From a bacterium (GTDB taxonomy: Bacteria; Myxococcota_A; Bradymonadia; UBA7976; UBA1532), in contig JAUHXC010000052.1 of the NCBI GenBank assembly GCA_030427205.1, positions 1-61,473 of the forward strand: a stretch of DNA of 61,473 bases. The letters are read 5' to 3'. How positions within the stretch are numbered: position 1 is the first letter of the stretch; each line of letters begins with the position of its first letter. Positions 39,148-48,052 of this stretch are shown in pieces. Under the pieces are notes generated by a model. It saw only the letters and a program-made list of their open reading frames with translations, was not told where the DNA came from and made no database searches. A program made the translations under genes and the position numbers.

Positions 39148-41853
39148 TCACTCACCCGCGTCGGGCACGGCGACGAAGGTGCTGTAGGCCACCCGGTCGC
39201 CGTAGCGGGCCTGCCACGCGCCCAGGCGCTGTCGGGTCGCCCGGCGGGTGGTCTCGACGAGCTCGGCGACCATCGGGCCCTCGCGCAGCCCGAAGAGGTC
39301 GATCTTGGGGATGGGCGGGCGCACGACCAGCACCCGCCGCGGGTCGACCCGCGCTTCGAGCTCTTCGTCGCTGCGGCGGCCGCCGAGCACGAGGCATTCG
39401 ACGACCGTGCCGCTGAGCCGCGGATAGCGGGTCCGCCGGCGCAGCAGCGTATCGACGAGGACCCGCCAGCCGCTGAGCACGTCGCCGTAGTCGGGCACGC
39501 CGACGAACGGGGCGGGGTAGCCCGCGTCGAGGTTGGAGATGATGGTCAGCCCGGCGGCGCACTCGGCCTCGATGGTGCCGTGGGGGAAGTTGTCGGTGAG
39601 GCCGCCGTCGACGAGCAGGCGGCCGTCGACCGCGACCGGCGGCCACATGCCCGGCACCGAGGACGACGCGCGCACCGCCCGCCACAGCGGCCCGCGGTCG
39701 AGCACGAGCGTCGCCCGGCTGCGCAGGTCGACGGCGGTGGCCTTGACCGGCACGATCAGGTCTTCGAGCGTCTGGTCGCCGAAGCTGCGCCGGATGATCC
39801 GCCGGGCCTGCCGCCCGGAGAAGAGCGAGACCAGCGGCGGCCCGATATTGCCCGGGACCAGGCCGTATCCGGTGGTACCATCGACGGCGCGCCGCAAGAC
39901 CTCCGCCGGCTCGAGCTGCATCGCGACGAGGCCGGCGACGAGCGATCCGGAGCTGGTACCCGACAGCGTATCGACGGGCAGCCCGCCCTCGGCGATGGCC
40001 TCGATCAGCCCGATGTGGGCGACGCAGCGGCTCGACGCGCCGCCGAGCACGACCCCGATCGCCCGGCCGAGCAGCCGCCGGACCAGCCGCCCGATGTCGT
40101 CGAAGCGGCCCTGGCGCACGTGATGCCAGATCAGCGCCGGGTCGCGGTCGAGCCAGCGGGCGGTGCCCTGCGGCCGGCCATCCGCCGGCCACCACAGCGC
40201 GATGTGGCGCCTCGAAGCGCGGGCGATGTCGCTGAGCGTCGCCGGGTCGCCGCGGCCGTCGACGAGCAGCAGCCGATGCTCGGTCTGGCCCAGGCAGATG
40301 CGCAGCCAATCCGGATCGTCGGCGTGGGCCACGCACAGGAGATAGCGGTGGCGCTCTTCGACGCTGGCGAGCCACTGGCGCAGCGCCGCGATGGACCGCG
40401 AGCCGGCAGCGGCCTCGATCGCCCCCGCCCCGATGGTGCGCTCGGCCGCCTGGCGGTCGACGAGCGCGCACCCGGCCCCGCCGAGCACGGTGCGCAGGCG
40501 CTCGAGCCGGCCGCGCCAGACCGGGTCGTGATCGGGCAGCACGACCATGATCGCGGCCCGATCGGCGATGGCGGCGGTGCGCACCCGGGCGATGTCGGCG
40601 CTGGCCTGCTCGGCGAGGGCCACCCGCAGCGCGTCGTGGCGCCCGTAGAGCCGGCGCAGCGCCGACCGCTCGACGAAGGCCAGGCTGGTCTCGCGCACCG
40701 CCCGGGTCGACGCGCTGGCGTCGGGCTCGCCGAGGCCGTCGTCGCCGAAGACGAAGCCGGGCAGGAAGTCGACCCGCTCGGCGCGGAGCTCGGCGACCCG
40801 CCCCGTGAGCACCATGTAGAGCCCGCCGGGCTGTGTGCCGACGTCGTAGATCAGCTCGCCCGAGGCCACCTGACGCCACGAGAGGTGGCGCTCGAGGTCG
40901 CGGCGCACCGACGCGCGCAGCGAGCCGAAGATGGGGCTGTCGGCCAGCAGGGTCGCGATCGTGCCCCGCCGCTCGAGCTCGCGCATCGCCCCGGAGACGC
41001 GCTCGTCGGCGGTCAGCATGATGCGGCGCACCCCGGGCACGGGCGCGGCGCCGACGCCCGAGGTCAGGGCCCCGTGGTCGACCTCGAGCAGCACGATGTC
41101 GGCCTCCGGATCGGCCGGCAGCGCGGTGATGCGGGCCAGCTCGTCCCGCGGCGTCGAGCCGGCGGGCGGCCCGAGCACCACGACCCGATCGGCGCTGCGC
41201 ACCGCCCGGGAGAGGCCCGGCTCTTCGGCGTCGGTCCAGGCGATGAGCCGGTCGATGCCGTCGAGCGCGTCGGCGAGCAGGGCGGTGCCCCGCCGGTGGG
41301 CAGCGCGGCCGGGCACGCCGCCCCGCTCGGGCCAGCGGTTGATCTCGACGACCCGGTCGCGGCGGCTGCGGGCGGCGCGCTGCTGGGCGAGCGCGCGCAC
41401 GTCGGACCACCCGCCCAGCTCGACGACGGCGGTGACCACGGGCCGAAACCGTCCGTCGGGCGAGCGCTGCACGCGCTCGGCGGCGACCCGGCCGAGGGCC
41501 AGGGCGAACGCGGGCGCACGCCACGCGATGTGCCGGGCGTCGGCGGCGGAGAGCGTCGCGATCAGGCTGTCGGTGGTGGTGCGCACCGTGGCGACGCTGG
41601 GCGCGTCGCGCAGCAGGCCCAACTCGCCGAGCAGCGTGCCCCGGCCGAGCTGCGCGATCAGGCCGCCGTCGTCGGCGTCGAGCACGTCGACCCAGCCGCC
41701 GAGCACCAGGTGCAGGTCGCCGCCGGGCGCGCCGGCTTCGACGACGATGGCGCCGGCGGGCAGGTCGCGCTCTTCGAATCGTTCGGCGATCGCGCCGCGC
41801 ACCTCGGGATCGAGGGCGGCGAGCAGGGCGTGCTCGATGAGCGTAGAGTTCAC
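39148..41853 (-). CDS. Cyclic-nucleotide-binding / patatin-like phospholipase (NTE family)
   Basis: A 901-residue protein. An N-terminal cNMP-binding-like domain (about 15-135; GTLLGELGLLRDAPSVATV) and a second one (about 305-420; SWRQVASGELIYDVGTQPGG) flank and precede segments resembling a P-loop-less NTE linker. The C-terminal patatin domain (about 600-780) has nucleophile motif GTSSGS and the acid in DGGLTDN. The oxyanion loop reads GGASSRCVAHIG instead of the usual GGGGARG. Family members are lysophospholipases at the membrane, controlled by nucleotide-binding domains. GTG start, 19 bases after sixA. Last gene of the preT-preA-sixA operon. Confidence 0.85.
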   Translation of the reverse strand: MNSTLIEHALLAALDPEVRGAIAERFEERDLPAGAIVVEAGAPGGDLHLVLGGWVDVLDADDGGLIAQLGRGTLLGELGLLRDAPSVATVRTTTDSLIATLSAADARHIAWRAPAFALALGRVAAERVQRSPDGRFRPVVTAVVELGGWSDVRALAQQRAARSRRDRVVEINRWPERGGVPGRAAHRRGTALLADALDGIDRLIAWTDAEEPGLSRAVRSADRVVVLGPPAGSTPRDELARITALPADPEADIVLLEVDHGALTSGVGAAPVPGVRRIMLTADERVSGAMRELERRGTIATLLADSPIFGSLRASVRRDLERHLSWRQVASGELIYDVGTQPGGLYMVLTGRVAELRAERVDFLPGFVFGDDGLGEPDASASTRAVRETSLAFVERSALRRLYGRHDALRVALAEQASADIARVRTAAIADRAAIMVVLPDHDPVWRGRLERLRTVLGGAGCALVDRQAAERTIGAGAIEAAAGSRSIAALRQWLASVEERHRYLLCVAHADDPDWLRICLGQTEHRLLLVDGRGDPATLSDIARASRRHIALWWPADGRPQGTARWLDRDPALIWHHVRQGRFDDIGRLVRRLLGRAIGVVLGGASSRCVAHIGLIEAIAEGGLPVDTLSGTSSGSLVAGLVAMQLEPAEVLRRAVDGTTGYGLVPGNIGPPLVSLFSGRQARRIIRRSFGDQTLEDLIVPVKATAVDLRSRATLVLDRGPLWRAVRASSSVPGMWPPVAVDGRLLVDGGLTDNFPHGTIEAECAAGLTIISNLDAGYPAPFVGVPDYGDVLSGWRVLVDTLLRRRTRYPRLSGTVVECLVLGGRRSDEELEARVDPRRVLVVRPPIPKIDLFGLREGPMVAELVETTRRATRQRLGAWQARYGDRVAYSTFVAVPDAGE

Positions 41854-41872
41854 GGCCGGCGGGCCGTCGCCG

Positions 41873-42367
41873 TCAAAGCCGGGACTGCGGCGTCAGAAGG
41901 TCGACGAGCGTCCACCGGCCCATCTTGAGGGTCTCGGTCCACCGCGCCCCCTCGGTCTCGAGCACCGCGGCGAACGCGGTCTTCAGCTCGATCTCGTCCC
42001 CCGTCAGCCAGCTCGCGGCGAGGCTGAAGCCGGGGTTGTGGCCCAGCAGCAGCAGGCTCTCCACTCCGTCGGGGATCTTCTCGATCTCGGCGCGGATGGC
42101 GGCCAGCCCGCTGAGGTACAGGTCGGGGGTGAAGCGCGGCTCGAGCGTCTCGGGCATGGCCTCCATGAGGCCGTGCCACGTCTCGCGGGTGCGGGTGGCG
42201 TCGCTGCTGACGACCACCCGGGGCACATAACCCCGCGACTCGATCAGCCGACCGAGGTGCGGCGCATCGCGCCGTCCGCGGTTGTTGAGTGGCCGCTCGT
42301 GGTCGCCATGAGCCCCGGTATTCCAGGCGCTCTTGGCGTGACGCATGATGATCAGGCGACGCTTCAT
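41873..42367 (-). CDS. sixA: SixA-like phosphohistidine phosphatase
   Basis: A 164-residue histidine-phosphatase-superfamily protein. The catalytic RHAKS lies at about 9-13, the second Arg in SDATRTRETW (about 56), and the second His in LLLGHNPGF (about 107). SixA removes phosphate from His-phosphotransfer domains or the PTS protein NPr. The ATG at 42367 follows GGACGAG. It is 19 bases downstream of preA. Its target here is unknown; the two histidine kinases elsewhere in the window are not adjacent. Confidence 0.88.
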   Translation of the reverse strand: MKRRLIIMRHAKSAWNTGAHGDHERPLNNRGRRDAPHLGRLIESRGYVPRVVVSSDATRTRETWHGLMEAMPETLEPRFTPDLYLSGLAAIRAEIEKIPDGVESLLLLGHNPGFSLAASWLTGDEIELKTAFAAVLETEGARWTETLKMGRWTLVDLLTPQSRL

Positions 42368-42386
42368 GGGCTCGTCCAAGGCCGGT

Positions 42387-43664
42387 TCAATGGGCCCCCT
42401 TCTTGGGCCGCAGCGGCGCCCCATCGCCGATGTGCTGGTTCCACGTGGCCGGCGCGAAGCCGTTGTCCACCTGCACCATCGAGATGCAGTCGGGCACCGG
42501 GCAGACGATCTGGCACAGGTTGCAACCGACGCATTCGCTCTCGTCGATCACCGGCACCCGACCGTCTCCGGTGGGATGGATGCACTGGTGGGCGCCGTCG
42601 TGGCACGCGGTCACGCACAGCTGGCAGCCGATGCACGACTCGGCGTCGATCTTGGCGATGGTCTCGTAGTTGAGGTCGAGCTCGCCCCACTCGCTGAAGT
42701 TGGGCACCGCCTTGCCGACCAGCTGGTCGATCGTCGCGAAGCCGTGGGTCGCCATGTAGTCGGTCAGACCCTCGATCATGTCTTCGACGATGCGGTAGCC
42801 GCGCAGCATGACCTCGGTGCAGACCTGCACCGACGCCGCGCCGAGCAGCATGAACTCCACCGCGTCGCGCCAGTCGCGCACCCCGCCGATGCCGCTGATC
42901 GGCAGCTCGAACGTGAAGTCGCGGGCGAGCGCGCCGACCATGTGCAGCGCGATGGGCTTGACCGCCGCGCCGCAGTAGCCGCCGTTGGTCGACAGCCCGC
43001 CGACCCGCGGCTCGGGCACGAAGCGGTCGATGTCGACCCCGATGATCGACTTGATGGTGTTGATCAGGCTGACCCCGTCGGCCCCGCCCGCCTGCGCGGC
43101 GATCCCGTGGGGCACGATGTCGCCCACGTTGGGGGTCAGCTTGACGAGCACCGGCACGGTGGCGAACTCCTTGGCCCAGCCGGTGATGCGCTCGTTGACC
43201 TTGGGCTCCTGGCCCACCGCCGAGCCCATGCCGCGCTCGCACATGCCGTGCGGACAGCCGAAGTTGAGCTCGAGCCCGTCGGCGCCCGCGTCTTCGGAGC
43301 GCTTGATGATCTCCTTCCACTCTTCGCGGGTCTCGACCATCAGCGAGACGATCACCGCGTGGTCGGGATAGCGCTTCTTGACCTCGGCGATCTCGCGGAA
43401 GTTCACGTCCAGCGGGCGGTCGGTGATCAGCTCGATGTTGTTGAAGCCGATGGCCGCCGTGCCGCGGTAGTTGGTCGCGCCGAAGCGGCTCGAGACGTTC
43501 TGGATCGGGGTGCCGAGGGTCTTCCACACCGCGCCGCCCCAGCCGGCGTCGAACGCGCGCATGATCTGCTCGCCGCTGTTGGTCGGCGGGGCCGAGGCCA
43601 GCCAGAACGGGTTGGGCGAGCGGATGCCGGCGCAGTCGGTGGTCAGGTCTGGCTTGATGGCCAT
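42387..43664 (-). CDS. preA: NAD-dependent dihydropyrimidine dehydrogenase subunit PreA
   Basis: A 425-residue catalytic subunit that reduces uracil and thymine to the 5,6-dihydro forms, or the reverse. The FMN TIM barrel (about 1-310) contains LNFGCPHGMCERGMG and SGIGGVRDWRDAVEFMLLGA. The C-terminal ferredoxin part has CIGCQLCVTACHDGA (about 345) and CVGCNLCQIVCPVPDC (about 378). The start overlaps the preT stop by one base (TGATG), so the heterodimer partners are co-translated. Confidence 0.95.
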   Translation of the reverse strand: MAIKPDLTTDCAGIRSPNPFWLASAPPTNSGEQIMRAFDAGWGGAVWKTLGTPIQNVSSRFGATNYRGTAAIGFNNIELITDRPLDVNFREIAEVKKRYPDHAVIVSLMVETREEWKEIIKRSEDAGADGLELNFGCPHGMCERGMGSAVGQEPKVNERITGWAKEFATVPVLVKLTPNVGDIVPHGIAAQAGGADGVSLINTIKSIIGVDIDRFVPEPRVGGLSTNGGYCGAAVKPIALHMVGALARDFTFELPISGIGGVRDWRDAVEFMLLGAASVQVCTEVMLRGYRIVEDMIEGLTDYMATHGFATIDQLVGKAVPNFSEWGELDLNYETIAKIDAESCIGCQLCVTACHDGAHQCIHPTGDGRVPVIDESECVGCNLCQIVCPVPDCISMVQVDNGFAPATWNQHIGDGAPLRPKKGAH

Positions 43665-44995
43665 CAGGCGCCTCCTTCGGGCGAGCGCAGGCTGTTGTCG
43701 GCGGCGAACCAGGCGTCGATCGCCCGGGCGGCGGCCTTGCCTTCGGCGGCGGCGTTGACGACCTCCTTGCCGCCGTTGGCCGCGTCACCGCCGGCGTAGT
43801 AGCCGGGGCGCCCGGTGAAGCCGTCGCCGTCGACGATCAGCCGGCCCCACTCGGCGGTGATGCCGTCCAGATCGACCACCAGATCGCCCAGCTTGCCCTG
43901 GCCGATGGCGAGCAGCACCAGGTCGGCGGGCAGCCCGTGCTCGCTGCCGGCGATGGGCGTCTTGTCGGCGTCGAGCTTGACCGCCGTCACCTCGAGGCCA
44001 TCGCCGGACCGGGCGAAGCCGGTGGGCTGGGTCTGCCAGATGGCGTCGATGTTCTCGAGCTTCGCGGCGGCCCACTCGTGGGCGTAGCCGCTCATGCGGG
44101 CCTCGGTGCCGCGGTAGACCATCGCCACGTTGGCCACGCCGAGCCCCTTGAGCTCACGCACCGCGTCGACGGCGGTATTGCCGCCGCCGATGACCAGCGC
44201 CCGCTCGACCCCGTCGAGGTCGACCTCGCCGAGCTTGAAGCGCTCGATGAACTCGACGGCGCCGTGAATGCCGGCCAGCTTGTTGCCCTCGGCGGCCAGC
44301 CAGCCGTCGGGGCCGAGGCCGAAGCCGATGAAGATCGCGTCGAAGTCGCGCTCGAGGTCGGCGAAGCTGACGTCCCTGCCCACCTCGACGCCGGTCGTCA
44401 CCTCGATGCCGCCGATGGACAGGATCCAATCGACTTCATCCTGGCTGCGGTCGGCCTTCATCTTGTAAGGCGCAACACCGGTGGTATTGAGCCCGCCGAC
44501 CACGTCGCGCTTCTCGAAGATGGTGCAGGCGTGGCCCATGCGCCGCAGGGCGTGGGCGCAGGCCAGCGAGGCGGGGCCCGCGCCGATGAGCGCGACGCGC
44601 TTGCCGGTGTCTTCGCCCGCGCTGAAGTAGCTCCAGCCCTTGTCGTAGGCGATGTCGGTCGCGTAGCGCTGCAGCTTGCCGATCTGGATCGGCGGGATGC
44701 CCATGTGGTTGTAGACGCAGTCGCCGACGCAGAGCACCTCGACCGGGCAGACCCGGGCGCAGCTCATGCCGAGCACGTTGGCCTCGAAGATCGTACGGGC
44801 CGAGCCTTTGACGTTGTCGGTGGCGATCTTGCGAATGAACTCGGGGATGTCGATCCCGGTGGGGCACGCCTGGATGCACGGGGCGTCGCTGCAATACAGG
44901 CAACGGTTGGCTTCGGCGAGGGCCTGCCCGGCGGTATAGGCTGGCTTGAAGTCGTCGAAGACCACCTCGCTGCGCGCGCTCGGGGGTCGGGACAT
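43664..44995 (-). CDS. preT: NAD-dependent dihydropyrimidine dehydrogenase subunit PreT
   Basis: A 443-residue FAD/NAD(P)H and Fe-S subunit feeding electrons to PreA. N-terminal clusters: CLYCSDAPCIQACPTGIDI (about 32) and CARVCPVEVLCVGDC (about 78). The FAD motif is ALIGAGPASLACAHALRRMG (about 130) and the NAD motif IGGGNTAVDAV (about 270). The ATG at 44995 follows GAGGAGA. First gene of an operon with preA, sixA and the patatin gene. Confidence 0.94.
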   Translation of the reverse strand: MSRPPSARSEVVFDDFKPAYTAGQALAEANRCLYCSDAPCIQACPTGIDIPEFIRKIATDNVKGSARTIFEANVLGMSCARVCPVEVLCVGDCVYNHMGIPPIQIGKLQRYATDIAYDKGWSYFSAGEDTGKRVALIGAGPASLACAHALRRMGHACTIFEKRDVVGGLNTTGVAPYKMKADRSQDEVDWILSIGGIEVTTGVEVGRDVSFADLERDFDAIFIGFGLGPDGWLAAEGNKLAGIHGAVEFIERFKLGEVDLDGVERALVIGGGNTAVDAVRELKGLGVANVAMVYRGTEARMSGYAHEWAAAKLENIDAIWQTQPTGFARSGDGLEVTAVKLDADKTPIAGSEHGLPADLVLLAIGQGKLGDLVVDLDGITAEWGRLIVDGDGFTGRPGYYAGGDAANGGKEVVNAAAEGKAAARAIDAWFAADNSLRSPEGGA

Positions 44996-45043
44996 GGGGT
45001 CTCCTCGGTCGGCGGCGCGAGGCATCGCGCCCGGGGGCGACTC

Positions 45044-45072
45044 AATCTAGCGCACCGCGCGCCCCGGGCCAA
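45044..45072 (-). promoter_or_regulatory. Candidate promoter for the preT operon
   Basis: On the minus strand TTGGCC (45072-45067), a 17-base spacer and TAGATT (45049-45044) give four of six matches in each box, about 50 bases before the preT start. Confidence 0.42.
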
Positions 45073-45116
45073 TATACGGCGCGTCGCGGTGGCGGCTGCC
45101 CGTCGGCAGTCGACCG

Positions 45117-46022
45117 TCAGCGGGCCGGCTTCGAGACGCTCTCACGAAACGCGATGTAGAGCGCTTCGGCCTCGGGTCGTTCGTCGGGATCGGTCTCCTG
45201 TACCGCCTGCCGCAGCCGCAGGAGCGCCTCTTCTCGCCGCCCGAGCGCCTCGAGCGCCCGAGCGATGCCCAGGTGGATCAAGAGCACCTGCGGGTGGCGC
45301 GCGTGCAGGGCCTCGAAGCCGGCGAGCGCGCCGCGGGGGTCGGCTTCGATGTCCTTCATGGCCACCTCGATCTCGGGGCCGATCATCATCGCCTCGAAGA
45401 CCGCGCGCGGGGTGAACGGGCTGCGCAGGATGCCCATGCCGTCCGTGACCTGCCCCGAGGGCAGGGTGAGCGGCAGCAGGTTGAAGCCGGCCCCGAGCAG
45501 CGCGGCGAGGCACAGGCTCTGGGCGACGACGACCGCCCACGACTCGCTCGGTGAGGTGATCGTCGACCAGCCCACCGCCGTGGCGACCGCGGCGGCGAGC
45601 AGCAGCTCGATGCCCGGCCCGGCGGCATAGATCAACGCGTTCTTCCAGCGGGCGCCTTCGATGCGATCGGGGGCGACCTGCACCAGCCCGACGATGGGGA
45701 AAGCGCGGATCTCGACGTCGACACCGCCGATGGTCGGCCGGCCGAGGGTCGGGCCGAAGCCGAGCTGCACCCGGGAGACGCGCCAGCCGACGGCGGCGGC
45801 GGCGAGCGCGTGCCCGGCCTCGTGCAGCACCGTCAGCAGGCCGTAGAAGGCGAAGAAGAAGAGCACCGCCATGCGGGCCGGGGTGACCTCGCGGAAGATC
45901 TCGACGGCGAACAGGCCGCCGACGATCAGCACGAAGACGAGCAGGAAGCCCTTGTCGCCCCGGGAGGGCGGCGGCCGCGATCCCTCGGGCGGGTCGAGGC
46001 CGAAAGGATCGACGGGTTGCAT
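45117..46022 (-). CDS. M50-type membrane metalloprotease with TPR-like tail
   Basis: A 301-residue membrane protein. The zinc motif HEAGH (about 65-69) lies in a hydrophobic helix (LLTVLHEAGHALAAAAVGW). The second family motif, usually NxxPxxxLDGG, reads NLLPLTLPSGQVTDG (about 182), retaining a late Asp. About five to six membrane segments span residues 25-180. Residues 225-300 form a TPR-like helical tail (GALAGFEALHARHPQ, RALEALGRREEALLRLRQAV). M50 proteases cut membrane-bound regulators. The substrate is unknown. It lies 21 bases after the Bax-inhibitor-1 gene. Confidence 0.83.
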   Translation of the reverse strand: MQPVDPFGLDPPEGSRPPPSRGDKGFLLVFVLIVGGLFAVEIFREVTPARMAVLFFFAFYGLLTVLHEAGHALAAAAVGWRVSRVQLGFGPTLGRPTIGGVDVEIRAFPIVGLVQVAPDRIEGARWKNALIYAAGPGIELLLAAAVATAVGWSTITSPSESWAVVVAQSLCLAALLGAGFNLLPLTLPSGQVTDGMGILRSPFTPRAVFEAMMIGPEIEVAMKDIEADPRGALAGFEALHARHPQVLLIHLGIARALEALGRREEALLRLRQAVQETDPDERPEAEALYIAFRESVSKPAR

Positions 46023-46043
46023 CGGAAGATGGCCCGGGCGGCC

Positions 46044-46751
46044 TCAGTCGCGGCCGAACGACATGACGAGCTGCAGGATGTACCAGAACAGCAGCGCGAC
46101 CGCCGAGAACAGCGCCAGGGACGCGGCGACGTGCGCCCCGACCGGGTAGTGATGCAGCACGTTGGAGGTGTAGTAGAGGATGTAGCCGCCCGCCAGCACC
46201 ACCATCGCCGCCGAGAACAGCGCGCCGAGGCTGAAGCCGAAGACGATCGACACCAGGATGAGCCCCATCGCGCCGAAGCCGAGCAGCATCAGCGCCCGGC
46301 CCATGAAGGAGAAGTCCTTCTTGGTGATGAAGACGCTGGCGGTCAGGCCCCCGAAGACCGTCAGCGTGAGCACGCCCGCGGTGGGGATGACCGCCGGGTC
46401 GTCGAGCAGGTAGGCGGCGACGTACAGCAGCGGCGTGAGCAGGATCGACTGCGCCAGCACGTAGACCCCGAGGCCCAGGTACTGCTTGCCCTGGCTGCCG
46501 CCCGACTGCGCCCAGCGCTCGGCGATCCAGCCGACGAGCATGAAGCCGCCGAGCATGATGAGCCAGTTCATGCCGCCGCCGAATGCGAACCCGGTGATGG
46601 TCTCGCCAGCGGTGGTCACCAGGGCGTAGCACAGCGCGGCGCAGGCCAGCACCGCACCGCCCAGGTGCAGGTAGGTGAGCCGGATGAACTCGGCCCGCTC
46701 GTTCTCGGCGGCATAGGCCGCCGCGCGGTCTTGGAAAGCGGCGTAGGACAT
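46044..46751 (-). CDS. Bax inhibitor-1 / YccA family membrane protein
   Basis: A 235-residue inner-membrane protein with seven hydrophobic segments, of the BI-1/YbhL family. YLHLGGAVLACAALCYALVT, FGGLTASVFITKKDFSFMGR and the closing FWYILQLVMSFGRD are family-like. Homologues are calcium-leak channels or modulators of the FtsH protease. GGAGG lies before the ATG. It is co-oriented and probably co-transcribed with the M50 protease gene. Confidence 0.88.
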   Translation of the reverse strand: MSYAAFQDRAAAYAAENERAEFIRLTYLHLGGAVLACAALCYALVTTAGETITGFAFGGGMNWLIMLGGFMLVGWIAERWAQSGGSQGKQYLGLGVYVLAQSILLTPLLYVAAYLLDDPAVIPTAGVLTLTVFGGLTASVFITKKDFSFMGRALMLLGFGAMGLILVSIVFGFSLGALFSAAMVVLAGGYILYYTSNVLHHYPVGAHVAASLALFSAVALLFWYILQLVMSFGRD

Positions 46752-46870
46752 GGCGACCTCCGATGGGGCCGGCGCGCGGCGCCGGCGTGATGGTTCGGTT
46801 CTGGTGGTTCGGTACTGAGATGCCGACGGCGGGTATTCCGCCGCATCCGTCGTTCAGACCGACGGTCGCA

Positions 46871-47935
46871 TCAGAGCAGGTTGAACGATGCGTTGAGCAG
46901 CAGCGAGTTGGTCACCTGCCAGTCGGGCACGACGAGCGGCAGGTACTTGGCCGAGAGCACGTAGTCCAGCGAGGCCCACTTGGCCAGCTTGACCCCGACC
47001 TTGGCCCCGATGTCGACGTTGGTCAGTTCGATGGCGCCCTCGAGGGTCTCGCCGGTCTCGGGGTCGGCGGCCGAGGTCGAGGGGTCGCTGTAGAACGGGG
47101 TCAGGGTGTTGAGGGTCAGCGCGTAGGTCAGCGTCTCGGTCAGCGCCCCCTCGGCGGAGACCTCGACCTCGAGACCGATCTGCGTGCTGTCCCGGAGGCT
47201 GTTGATCTCGATGAACGGGGTCTCGGGGTTGTCGGCGACGACCTGCCCGCCCTGGGTGATGATCTCCTGCGCGCCGCCACCGAGGCTGATCGTCAGGTTG
47301 ATCGTCTCGTTGGCGACCGGGCTGGCGAACGCACCGACCGACTGACGCAGCAGCAGCGGCTCGAAAGCGCTGGTCAAGTCGAGCGCGGTGCGGCCGGGCA
47401 GGGTCGTCAGGATCGGGTTGCCGTCGGCGTCGGTCGCGCCGTCGACCTGATACGGCGCGTCGGCGGCCAGCAGCAACTCGCCGGGAAACATCGCCGTCGT
47501 CAGCCGGAAGCGGGCGAAGGGGCCCAGCCAGGGGATCGACGGCAGGTGATAGAGGTACATCGACTTCAGGGTGAGGTCGTCGGCGCTCTTGATGAACTCT
47601 TCGAGCGGCGGCGCGCTGGTCCGGGTGTGGGTGATGTCGAGGGAGTTGCGCCACTCGTGCTGGCCCGAGACCAGCTTGGCGCCGCCCTTGATGGCCCCAC
47701 CGACCTGATAGGTCGTGCCGTCCTCGATGCCCGGCACCCCCTGGCTGTCGGAGAGCGACAGGTTGAGGCCGACCTGCAGCGAGAGCCGCCAGCCGTCGGC
47801 CTTCTTCTCCTCCTCGGCCTTCTTCTGCTCTTCGAGGACCTTCTTGGCCTCCTCGTTGGACACGTAGTCCGGGTCCTGAGCCGAGGCGGCGAGCGGCGTC
47901 AGAAGCGCCAGGGCGAAGGTCAAGCGTCCGATCAT
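46871..47935 (-). CDS. Outer-membrane protein (DUF3078-like)
   Basis: A 354-residue exported protein. Signal peptide residues 1-19 (ending AASAQ), then a charged coil (EEAKKVLEEQKKAEEEKK) and a beta-rich domain opening GWRLSLQVGLNLSLSDSQGV, a phrase typical of DUF3078/DUF481-type barrels. It ends with amphipathic strands (SLLLNASFNLL). Probably an outer-membrane barrel without assigned function. CAGGAG lies seven bases before the ATG. Downstream is the BI-1 gene, 119 bases away. Confidence 0.75.
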   Translation of the reverse strand: MIGRLTFALALLTPLAASAQDPDYVSNEEAKKVLEEQKKAEEEKKADGWRLSLQVGLNLSLSDSQGVPGIEDGTTYQVGGAIKGGAKLVSGQHEWRNSLDITHTRTSAPPLEEFIKSADDLTLKSMYLYHLPSIPWLGPFARFRLTTAMFPGELLLAADAPYQVDGATDADGNPILTTLPGRTALDLTSAFEPLLLRQSVGAFASPVANETINLTISLGGGAQEIITQGGQVVADNPETPFIEINSLRDSTQIGLEVEVSAEGALTETLTYALTLNTLTPFYSDPSTSAADPETGETLEGAIELTNVDIGAKVGVKLAKWASLDYVLSAKYLPLVVPDWQVTNSLLLNASFNLL

Positions 47936-48052
47936 CGGGTCAACTCCTGGTGTGCGCGCATACAGGTCGGTGGACGGAGGGTCGCGAGAAGAATGCCGGC
48001 TGTCAACCGCAGCCTGTCTTTCGGGCGCTCGGCCCGCGCGGATCGACCGCCA

